DNA from: Suillus spraguei
Lineage: Eukaryota; Basidiomycota; Agaricomycetes; Boletales; Suillaceae
Assembly (NCBI GenBank): GCA_016800925.1
Contig: JABCPU010000810.1
Location: forward strand, 1-25,739
Length of the DNA: 25,739 nt
Direction: 5' to 3'
How positions within the stretch are numbered: position 1 is the first letter of the stretch; the number at the start of each line of letters is the position of its first letter. Below the pieces are notes generated by a model, which saw only the letters and a program-made list of their open reading frames with translations, did no database searches and was not told the origin of the DNA. The position numbers and the translations under genes were made by a program. Shown piece by piece: positions 1-8,922 of the stretch.

Positions 1-1
1 G

Positions 2-913
2 AGACGAATAAAACAGTTTCTGAAACGTTGCCGCATGAATCCTCGCCATTCACAACTCAATATGGAAGGCTATCTACTTTTACCAGTTCAACGAATACCA
101 CGGTACGGCTACTAGTAAGTGTTCGCACTGGTTTGTGTGTGACATGATTAATTGATCGTCTGTCTAGTTGGAAGAGCTTTTGCGGAGTACTCCACCATCG
201 TATACCTTTTTAGATGACTCGTTGGACCGAGCTCTGACAGAAATATCTTCGTTGGCAAACAACATGAACGAAGGCAAACGAGAGTCCGAATCTCGACGAA
301 AACTTGTTCAATGGCAGTCAAGAATACGAGGCAAATTTCCCAGCCCTCTGGTGCAACCGCATCGGTGAGTTGTGAGCGCAAGGACCACCTTCCAATTCTC
401 TGACGCTTCAATCAGACGGCTCATCATGGATGGACCTCTACTACTCACTAGAGTGGTGCGAAAGACGGTCGTTTCTTTTGAGACATTCAACGCTCAGGGG
501 GACGCCTCCGCTGTTCAAGTTGATTGCCTAGCGCCAGAGCTTAACCCCCGACCTCTTATTGGAATACTGTGCAACGACCTTCTCGTACTCTGTCGGGATC
601 CTAGCGACGGGAAGGATCCGATGTCTGCGGTCGACCTGTGGGCGGTGCTGCGGATGCAGACCTTGCCCCAACCAGCAAGCATCGTCCACGGAACTGGTAA
701 GTTCATCTGAAATGGAGGAGTTTTGTTTATTTCATCATCCGCCCTAGTTTTGCGCCTGGTTGATAACAAGGCTATCCTGTATTTCGATGCTCCGTCGCCT
801 TCTGATGCTTTGAACTGGTTTAGAGGTAAATAACGACTACCCACCTAAACTGCGTTTTTGGCTGACAACGGACCTTAGCCATTAATCTGCATATACCTTC
901 TGCAAAAGCATAG
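2..913 (+). CDS. Rho guanine-nucleotide exchange factor (DH-PH), 3' part
   Basis: This is the C-terminal part of a Dbl-family exchange factor, a family that loads GTP onto Rho-type GTPases at the cell cortex. The gene starts before the window. Exons read as 2-114, 168-364, 416-696, 748-825 and 879-913, with GT..AG introns of 50-53 nt. Exon 1 encodes FLKRCRMNPRHSQLN and then GYLLLPVQRIPRY, the conserved late-DH-domain motif. Exon 2 continues the DH domain (EELLRSTPP, then LDRALTEISSLANNMNEGKR). Exons 3-5 form a PH domain starting RRLIMDGPLLLTR and ending ALNWFRAINLHIPSAKA before TAG. No CNH domain follows, unlike yeast Rom2. Exon 1 ends with two bases over while exon 2 starts at phase 0, so one base appears to be missing near 104-110, where the family has PRYRLLLEEL. 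Family identity is firm; the exact Rho partner is unknown. Confidence 0.85.
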
Positions 914-1439
914 ATGCTTCAGGTCCTCGTCGTGCCTTAAACCTAGTACTCAATCTCTGCGCATTCGTTTCTGGCTCGCTGGATGGGCACTCTGATACGT
1001 ATATATACTGTCATTAAGTTTCCTGCATGTTACATTCGGTTTTCGTCCTCAACATTATCTTCCCACTGTATTTCACTCATTACGATTTTAACTCGTATAG
1101 CCAGGTAAAATAGACAAGCTTAAATCAATACAGAAACTCATTCCGCCGTGATGCAGTGGACGGTTTTCTCATGCCATCTCTCACGTTTCAATTTCGATCA
1201 AATTGTAGAATTTTAAAATAAAGTACTGCGGTACACTATTGGTAAATTACATTCTTGTTCAAATATTTATTTTTCACGATGTATGGTCTTTGTCCATTTT
1301 GGTTAGCAGGACCATGATCAAATTGACAAGATATTATTATATTGCTAGAGCTGGCAGTGACATACAGCAAATAACGAGATATGTCAAGGCTAACAAACAA
1401 GTAGACGATGATCAAGAAAAATATTATTGCAAGGTATAA
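914..1439. other. Intergenic region, convergent 3' ends
   Basis: AT-rich DNA lies between the stop of the exchange factor and the stop of the first permease copy, so it holds both 3' UTRs. From about 1285 it is alignable with 8742 onward and belongs to the duplicated segment. No convincing coding exon was seen. Confidence 0.6.
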
Positions 1440-3607
1440 TTACACCTACGAGTGAGGCGACAACGTTAGTGATGTCAAAAATTGCCAAGAAGCAACTTTG
1501 CTCACCAGCCATTGCCAGAATGCTTCCATCTTGTTCTTTGGTGGTGGTTCGTCGTATGAATCAGCCACGATTTCAGCTATATCGCTCACAAAGTCCATGT
1601 CTTCTGCAGCGACGGGCTTGGTGCGATAGTAGAAGCGAGCGCCAACGTACATGATTGGCCAAGTAATAAGAAGAAGGTAGTTGGTGACGAAATTTGCGGT
1701 ACTCCAATTTCCTTCGAGGAAGACACTCCATCCGCTGAACTAGAGAATAGAGGAATAGTCAGTCTAAACAGTACTGGCGGATATGAAAGTTGACGTACGA
1801 AACACACGGTGATCGTTGCACCGGTTCCCCACCAAGCTGCATATGGCTGGAGATTTGTGTAGTAAGGAGCGTCTTGCGATCGATGCCTTGGACCTGCATG
1901 CCCTTGTAGAAGCGGAGGTACGTGACCGAAATACCAAACCACGTCATAAGGCCGGCGACAGCTGTCATGTTCGAAAACCAATCAAACACTGAGCCCGCAC
2001 TTGTGGACACAGCCATGAACGCAAGAAGGGAGAAAGACGCGCTAAAGAGGACAGCCGCGTAGGGCAACCCACTGCGTGTGGTTCTAAGGAAGAACTTGGG
2101 AGCATTTCCTGAGGCTGCAAGACCATCTACGAAGTACGTTAATTTCGATCAGTTGGTTGCCAGATAAGTATACGTACAAATTGCACGAGACGCAGTATAC
2201 AAATCACTAGACGAGGCGGACCATGCCGAAGTCAACAAACAAGCATTGATGATCTATTTTGAATACCATTGAGAAATTTCTAGGTAAAAAGGAAAGCTAT
2301 GTGCGGCTTACTGAAGGAAGAGATTTAATTCCGGCTGTTTCAATAGCAAGGACAAATGGAGATGCCGCAGCAGTTCCACTATTCAATTGCAGTAGTGGGT
2401 TGTTGGACGGTACAAGCAGACCAATGATGAATGTGCCACCAATGTAGAAGAGTAATATACGGATGTATACTCGACGGATGGCTTTGGGCAAAGTGCGACG
2501 AGGATTTTTTGCTTCGCCAGCAGCAATCTAGGCGGGATTCGTGAGCAACGAATTGAAAATGCCTAGAATATAACATACAGCAACAATCTCGGTTCCAATG
2601 AACGAGAAAGCAGCCTGGGTCAAAACAGCTGCCCAGCCAAGGAATCTTCCTTTGGCACCTCCGATGCCATTATACTGAACGAATGGTCCAGGATTTTTCC
2701 AGTAGCGGAAACCAATGCGGTCATGGTCTGGGCCACCTCCCAGATCGATGACTATACCGAGAATGATAAGACCAGTGATTGTGATGACCTTGATGGATCT
2801 GCAATAATCTCAGAATATGCGATGGGGATATAGTACTCGGTACGCACGCAAAGACGAATTCCGCCTCGCCGTAAGCGCCAGCACCGAGCATATTAATGGT
2901 GAGAACGACGACGAGACACATGACGACCCATACTGCATTATTGACAGATGGATGCCAGTAGTCTATCAATAATGCAGCAGCAGAAATCTCGGCTGGGATG
3001 ATAACAAATGTCAGCAGGCGCGCCAAGAAAATGGATTAAACTCGATTACCAGGTGCTAAAAAGTAAGAGGTTAGTAATTAGGATAAATGAATGAGGAAGA
3101 GTGGTACATACAGACAATCGTCCAGCTATACCAGTAATTCCAACCCATGGCAAAAGAGAATGCAGGGTCAACGAAACGCTCGGCCAGTTTGATGTGACCA
3201 CCAGGTATAGGCAGGAAAGCAATCTACAGAAATGAAAGTTAGGCATGTGATCTGGGAGGTGCAGCAAACACACCATTTCTCCCAAAGTGATCATGACGCA
3301 ATAGACGATGGAGCCCATGGTGAGGTAGCCGAGCAAGAGACCGACGGGGCCTCCCCACCTAAGAGAGTTTGCGGTTCCAACAAAAAGACCAGTGCCGATG
3401 ACACCACCAATACTTGAGGGAGGTAAGAATTCATCCAGAAGAAAGAGGAAAAAGCAAGATACCTGATCATGGCGATGTGACGATTCTTGAGTTGACGGTG
3501 GAGAGTGTGCCGCGGGGGGCTTGAACAGACTCTCCATCGCGGTCTGAGACGTCAGAGAATTCGCCTTTGCTCGGGGGAATAGTACCGTCTAACTTTTCGG
3601 CACCCAT
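1440..3607 (-). CDS. Amino acid permease, copy A (two frame breaks)
   Basis: A plasma-membrane amino acid/proton symporter of the fungal AAT/YAT family, predicted 541 aa with about 12 membrane helices. Exons are 3607-3463, 3412-3274, 3223-3112, 3055-3050 (6 nt), 2992-2848, 2798-2579, 2527-2312, 2253-2178, 2126-1799, 1739-1506 and 1445-1440. Landmarks are SIGGVIGTGLFVGT (first, substrate-binding helix), FLPIPGGHIKLAERF, FAMGWNYWYSW, SPAEISAAALL, EIVAIAAGEAKNPRR and FYYRTKP near the C terminus. The start is MGAEKLDG, 70-80 nt downstream of a TATA-like box. Compared with copy B there is a 2-nt insertion (an extra TC) at 3501-3506 in exon 1 and one C missing at 1866-1867 in exon 9. As read it cannot make full-length protein. 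It may be a pseudogene or carry base-calling errors; the substrate is unknown. Confidence 0.85.
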
Positions 3608-3678
3608 TTTGGCAAGCGCTTGCTCGCTAGAAGGTAATAGGAGGAAAGAGATAAGACTTGAGCGTGCGCCGGGGGATG

Positions 3679-3690
3679 GATATATGAGCG
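3679..3690 (-). promoter_or_regulatory. TATA-like box of permease copy A
   Basis: On the minus strand this reads CGCTCATATATC, about 75 nt upstream of the MGAEKLDG start codon. The same CTCATATATC string sits about 66 nt upstream of the matching ATG in copy B. Conservation between diverged copies and the typical distance support a core promoter element, by inference only. Confidence 0.45.
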
Positions 3691-4685
3691 TCTGGGGAGC
3701 CGTGGCAGTGACTTCCTTAAGGACTCTCAATTAAAACGCCACGTCTGATTGACGCACCCGATTAAGCGAGCGGAAATTGCGGCCCCATGCAGATAACGCA
3801 TGGTTACAACCTTGAGTTCATCGTTCCTCTTCAAAGGGTACATCCACTATTCGATACAGCTAGTACAGCAACCCATTTTTAGGTCCCTGACACAATGAGC
3901 CTAGCAAGACCCGTTACTTACATTATGTACTAGAAGAGTGGCGCACATATGATAGGATGCAATAGGGCGCCGCAGTCGGATCATCTCACAGCACCACGTA
4001 CCTCAAGTTCACACCTTGTGGAGGCAGGTTCCAAGTTATATCATGATTGGCGTCGGTTAGTGGTTGTTATCTATCCGTGGAGGATTGTGGCTTGTAGTAA
4101 CAGTGTAAAGTCCACAGTAATATCTCCTCTCCGAATCGGTGATGCTGATGCTGAGATACGACGTGGCTAGCTTGGTCTGGCAAATGGCCCTTATGACTGA
4201 GATCGATGAATCAGGGTGTAATTTTGCAACCCAGCGAAGACTGCGTCACATGCGCTCCAGTGCCCACGGAACTGTCATATGTATTGCAGTGCAGCCTCTT
4301 ACAGCTTGACAAGAAATCAAGGACATCGATAATCGGTCGACTATAAGGTTTCTAGGTACTCGGTGGTCCCTGAGGTACTGCGACCTGCCACCTCGGGCTA
4401 CGGCTACTTATCCCAAGCGGTGCGCTTGCAATTCGTGACTGTTCCGGCGGAGCATATACTAAGAGCGCGAATACAGACTGCTTGCAGGTGTGTAATATGA
4501 TGGGCCTCAGGTTTGAGGTAGTGCAAGTAAATAAACGCTTAGCCTAGTCTCTAGAAAGTTTCGTCGGTCCAGTTTGAATGAATTAATGAACAGAGCCATG
4601 ACTGATCATGGCAACGGCCCCACGGGCCACTACGTATTTTTGTTGTTGTCACGGTATTGTATTGTTAATTTCCTCACACTTGGTA
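3691..4685. other. Non-coding upstream region of permease copy A
   Basis: No plausible gene was found; ORFs here are short and low in coding character. The stretch is alignable in patches with 11170-12460. At 3938-4004 it carries a GTGGCGCAC...AATAGGGCGCCG...CATCTCAC block that recurs twice upstream of copy B. It probably holds the permease's upstream regulatory DNA. The transposon target TA lies at its right end. Confidence 0.45.
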
Positions 4686-4687
4686 TA

Positions 4688-4727
4688 CTATGCCTCACGG
4701 TGGAATCGTCACCCCCGAAAGTCGTCA
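4688..4727 (+). repeat. Left terminal inverted repeat (40 bp)
   Basis: A perfect inverted match to 7699-7738, starting CTATGCCTCACGGTGGAATC and ending GTCGTCA. The two arms diverge right after position 40. It is preceded by target TA at 4686-4687. Confidence 0.95.
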
Positions 4728-4811
4728 GTCACACTTTTGTCACAGCAGTTCACTGCTGCCGCTTTCAAATTCCGCTCGGCAACGCCTAAAAAAATTGTTA
4801 CAGGTCAAAAA

Positions 4812-7448
4812 TTATGATTGGTTGGTGTGACGTGGAGTATTGTAGGGGATGTGGTTGTAATTATAATGGCTGTATGGTGCAGGAAATGCTTCATGAGAAT
4901 GAGAACTATGTGGTCCATGATGAGGCAAATGAACTTGATGCTGGTGTGAAGTAAAATGTCCGGAAAATTGCTGAGATGCTGGTATGTTGCTGCGAGTTGG
5001 ATGTACAGGAGGATTGTAAGGTATTTCATGGCGTGGATCAGGACTATTTATGTTAGAATCATTAGGATGTTCGTGAGAAGAATAATGAGAGCTATTGGCA
5101 GGTAGTGCTGGAATGGGTGGAATTTCAATGGGTGCAGCGCTGATGGTAGTTGAATTGTCAGTTGCTGATGTGGCGTTTCTCGCGCGCGTTCTGCCATTGC
5201 CAAACAGAGCTGAAAATCGTGGGTTGTTGGCCAGATGAGCATTAGGTGGGTCGGCAATGTACTCCTTGATTCTCGAAGTGAGAGTTGCAACGGTCCCCTC
5301 GCGAGAAAGCCCCAGAGCGCCAGCAATGGCGATAAAATCATCCTTGAGTCGATAAGAAGATAAGGCATCAAAGGTTTTCGTTGTGATGTCGTGCTCGATT
5401 CGAGTAAGTCGAGCGCTGTCATCAGCCTTTTTCTTGGCTTGCTTCTCGGCTTCGGCTTTCTCCTTCTCGCGTTGTTCTGCTTCATGTTTATTAAAATCTT
5501 CCTCGAGTTCGGGCAGTGTGACGAAGCGCGATCGTAATTTGACGGATTTCCTCGTCCGTTTCTTCTTCTGATTGGCCAGCTGTGTGTTTGACTCGGATAA
5601 TGCTCGCTGCCCAAGCGTACAATGTGCGTTCGCAGATTGGAGCTGCGCGGTAAGCATTCGGATGATTTCAAGGAGTTTTTTATTGTCGTGATACATCCGC
5701 TGAAGTTGGTTCCACAGTGCATCCTTGGATAAAGACATGGCATGGCTGTAAGGGGGCAGGAAAGGGACTGGGAGAGGTTCTGATAATGGTGAGGAAGACC
5801 GGGTGACATGAGTAGCAGATTCGTTGCTGTGCGTTGTTGAGGAGGATGCCAGTGGCTGGGGAGAAGATTGTATTGAGACGGGTGCAGCTGCTAGCTCCGG
5901 ATCATCAGTTGTGGTCACGTCAGCGGTATTTTCTTCATCGGTCTCCTGTTCGTCTATGTCTATGCTCTCACCATCAGATTCCAGCTCAATGTCACTGCCG
6001 TTTCCATCTTCCGAGTCCTCCGAGTCATTGCCGGGGATATAATCTTCATCAACATCCATTTCCGTGTCACTTGTGAAGGAAAACGGTGAGGATGGAACTT
6101 CGGTAGGATAAGATGGTGGCATGTGGGCTTTGGATGATGACGCCATGCTTGGTGCAAAATCTCGCTCCGTGAAAACTGAAGGGTCAAGGGGGTACAATCC
6201 AGTCTTTTTGAACGCGTTTTTGATGAGCTCGGGAGTGATGGCATTCTGGGTGGACATATATTCATGAATGAAATTGTAACGATCGATTTCGATGCCCTCA
6301 GCGAGACGTTTATCACAGTGCTTGGACCAGGCACGTTGCACAGATGAAAATACGTTCACATCAAGTGGCTGCATTTTATGGGTCACCTTCGAAGGGAATG
6401 CATGACAGATGACACCATGCTTATATGCGGCCCTCTTCATCTTGTCCGTTTCATGTGAGTCATGCCCATCATAGGTAAGAACAATGGGTTTTTCTGGATC
6501 GACACGGTGTTTCTCTGCGAAAGGAACAAAGAGTTCTGAGAACCACTTTTCGGCAATCTCACGATCTGTCCATCCTGATGGTGATGTCGAGAAGCTGTTT
6601 CATTAAGTTCACTAGATAAGACCACAGTAATCAGATGATCATGTTCACTCACCCTCCAACTTGATCTTTGAGATCTCGTAGGTCCGGAGGTGGCCCATCA
6701 GTAAGAACAAACCAGGGTGGCATTCTAACTCCTGCAGCAGAAATGCACTCGATAATTGTTACAAGCTCTAGGTTATCACTGTGCGTCCGGTACCGATTCA
6801 CATCCTCTCTAGCAAAGATGAACTTGCTTCCATCATTCTTCCTTCCACCCCCCATCTGATTACCCTTTTCATCCATATTCCAATGATGCTCTGGCGGAAT
6901 GCCCTTATATTTGACCTCGAGCTGCTTCCGCATGTCAAAGAACTCCCCAATCGTAGCCTTGTTGAAGTTCTGGCTGCGCTTGGGATCTAGCCCACGTGGT
7001 TTTGACATACAAAGAGCAGGGTGCCGGCGTAGAAAGCCATAGTGCCAGTTGTGTCCTGGATAATGACCAGTGAGATCAAAAACCTGAGCACGTAACTGCT
7101 TTGGGTGAAGAGGCTTGGCCATTGATGAATTAAGGTTGCACCAGTCGAGAATGGTCTGCTCTTGTGCAGGCGTGAGGATCTGCTGACCTACATGTGCCTC
7201 GCGACGTGGTTTATGTTCCCCTGAGTACCGTTCACCCAAAGTTGTGCGAGGTATCTAGTTTGATAAAATCATGAGAGTTATTAAAACAGTGACTCGGAGA
7301 GGGCAAAATACTAGCTTACATTATTGGCCAATGCGGCTTCTTTGATGGTCTTGTAGACCTTGGTTGTAATCCCCTGGATGGCAGTCTGGATCCGCTGCTC
7401 ATAAGTGGGATCACGCGACTCTCGTGATTTGCCTTTTGGGCGAACCAT
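4812..7448 (-). CDS. Pogo-like DDE transposase with C-terminal SAP-like extension
   Basis: Catalyses excision and reinsertion of the surrounding element. Three exons (7448-7320, 7254-6653, 6594-4812) total 2514 nt, giving 837 aa with no frame break. Order: an N-terminal helix-turn-helix starting MVRPKGKSRESRD with TIKEAALANNIPRTTLGERY, a CENP-B-type DNA-binding region (TPAQEQTILDWC to RHPAL), then a DDE_1-type catalytic core. The presumed catalytic aspartates are in HHWNMDEKG, LTYDGHDSH and KMQPLDVNVF. The last two are separated by 35 residues (DD35D). The acidic Ser/Thr-rich tail contains a charged coiled-coil-like stretch (EEDFNKHEAEQREKEKAEAE) and a SAP-like segment (LKDDFIAIAGALGLSREGT) that may bind DNA. 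It ends in a low-complexity His/Pro/Ser-rich tail. Both introns have standard GT..AG ends (65 and 58 nt). Confidence 0.93.
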
Positions 7449-7542
7449 GCCTGAATGTGTCAGCTCACTGAAAAGTCGTCACAGCCAGTCAACAGCCAGT
7501 GGTAGTATTTTTTAGAACTCCGCCACGGCAGCGCTCGGCTGG

Positions 7543-7570
7543 CTGTCACCAGCGTGACTTTGACGGCTTT
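7543..7570 (+). repeat. Subterminal inverted repeat, right side
   Basis: CTGTCACCAGCGTGACTTTG and the bases after it resemble the reverse complement of 4718-4745, which is just inside the left terminal repeat, at roughly three matches in four by eye. Imperfect subterminal repeats of this kind often serve as extra transposase-binding sites; that role is inferred here. Confidence 0.4.
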
Positions 7571-7698
7571 CAATGAACTTCACCGTTTCTTAATAAAAAT
7601 TGATCGTTCAACCTCGCAATGAAAGGTGCATGATAGAAACATCGACTCAAGTTCTGAATTGTGTGTAGAGGTAAGAATTGAGTGAGATATTTAGGTCG

Positions 7699-7738
7699 TG
7701 ACGACTTTCGGGGGTGACGATTCCACCGTGAGGCATAG
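7699..7738 (-). repeat. Right terminal inverted repeat (40 bp)
   Basis: A perfect inverted copy of 4688-4727, ending ...CCGTGAGGCATAG on the plus strand. It is followed by target TA at 7739-7740. Confidence 0.95.
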
Positions 7739-7740
7739 TA

Positions 7741-8741
7741 TCTCTTTGATTAGTTCTGATCAGCGTACTCGCAGGAGTGGTCGTCAAGCTTGTCTTTACC
7801 GTTATCGAGCTCGTCATCACCGTCAGCGTTTACCATTTACCATTACAGCTATCCTCACATCACACATTTAGACACCATCTACCAAGCTGTAACCGTCATA
7901 GGCACTAGCGAGGTCCTGCGAGTTATGTCGCTTGAACCTCGTTGGAATAGTAACCTAATGTCAACAGTACATATGATATAGTGATAATTGTCCATTGGCT
8001 TGCGGTTCCTGGGGGGTGCGAAGCTTGAAAAGCTGATCTGGCAGCTAATTGGGGACAAGGTGCTTGCGTGAGGGCACTGGGTCTCCTGTGACCATTATTA
8101 TCAGACCCCATGATTTATCGCGCGTCGTGGACTCGCGCTCAGATCAATGCAGACTGTTTTCAAATAGGTCTTCATTCGAGCAGTCTGCAAAGTTGTAAAC
8201 ACATCCTACCAAGTGACTAGCCATCATAGTCGCTATCATGTTCGCTTCCTGAGGAAGACAGCGTTTTCGAAGCAAAATTATTTATGGATATCGGCTGGTG
8301 CGACGATTTTAACCCTCCAGTGATATGAAAGCCTGCTCGAGTGCAGCTGATCGAGAAACATCGAGGTGTGTGCTCATTACCTCACTTCGTAACCATCATT
8401 TGAATCCACTGATATATTATAGTTGCGGCTATGTTTATCCTTTCTTGTGCTCGCCGTGGTGTGAAGGCTACAAAGATAGTGAAGACTCCATGCAAAGTGC
8501 ACGGACCTGGTACAGGACGAAAGCGAGAAGAAGGAAATTTATAGTTGTCCGGTATCGCACGCGGCCCACTTGATGGCCCGAGACAATACGTATTCATTTA
8601 TGTAATTTCATTAGTTGATTCAATCTCATAAATCGATTGTGTGCACAGCGCTTACCATCCAGTTAAGCATGGGCGTATCTGAGATCTAAGTCCTGCAAAG
8701 TTTACGACATATATTGTGCACTGTTCTGTGTCTACGAGTAA
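7741..8741. other. Spacer between transposon and second permease copy
   Basis: About 1 kb with only short unconvincing ORFs, the longest being 82 codons at 8325-8573 with no recognisable motif. No terminal repeats, tRNA or rRNA were recognised. It is not obviously alignable with the region left of copy A, so the duplicated units are not directly abutting. Confidence 0.5.
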
Positions 8742-8922
8742 GCACAAGGACACATTTTGGTCAGCGAGACCATGAATAACTCGAGGTTGACTAGATATTA
8801 TTATATTGGTAGAGTTGGCAGTGACAATACAACAAACAAAGTATGCCGGATACTCAAAGGCTTACAAACAAGTGGTATGATTGACGATAATCAATGGGTT
8901 CCAAATCTTATTGCAGATATAA

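Larger units (their letters stand above)
1285..4570. repeat. Segmental duplication, copy A (permease and upstream DNA)
   Basis: This stretch aligns collinearly with about 8742-12460. The left edge is marked by CATTTTGGTTAGCAGGACCA against CATTTTGGTCAGCGAGACCA. Homology then runs through the 3' flank, all 11 permease exons, all ten introns, the TATA-like box and the upstream DNA (for example GAGCGCGAATACAGACT at about 4464 and 12325). Introns are nearly as similar as exons inside the gene, but the upstream flank is more diverged and carries indels. Both copies have the same orientation. The edges were placed by eye and could move by 50-100 bp. Confidence 0.75.
4688..7738 (-). mobile_element. 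Pogo-like DNA transposon, complete (3051 bp)
   Basis: This is a complete cut-and-paste element. Both ends begin CTATGCCTCACGGTGGAATC and form perfect 40-bp inverted repeats. Each end is flanked by TA (4686-4687 and 7739-7740), the target duplication of the Tc1/mariner-pogo superfamily. Inside is one minus-strand transposase gene with an intact frame. Identical ends and an open frame suggest a young copy that may still be mobile. It sits in non-coding DNA between the two permease copies and interrupts no recognisable gene. Confidence 0.93.

Noticed and set aside
2721..3026. An ORF starting MARLLTFVIIPAEIS as a separate small membrane protein
   Set aside because: Its first residues are translated from the intron after the 6-nt microexon (2993-3049), and its end reads into the next intron. 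The middle is permease exon 5.
5048..5809. A 253-codon minus-strand ORF inside the transposon
   Set aside because: It is another-frame shadow of transposase exon 3. Its protein is Pro/Ser/Arg-rich with no motif, while the overlapping frame carries the continuous transposase.
8325..8573. 82-codon ORF between transposon and permease copy B as a gene
   Set aside because: No motif, no intron signals, Arg/Ser/Thr-rich by chance codons, and no partner in the other duplicated flank.
8580..8720. A possible 5S rRNA-like or tRNA-like segment
   Set aside because: The GCGCTTACCATCCAGTTAAGC stretch does not match conserved 5S blocks, and no cloverleaf with a TTCGA arm could be drawn.
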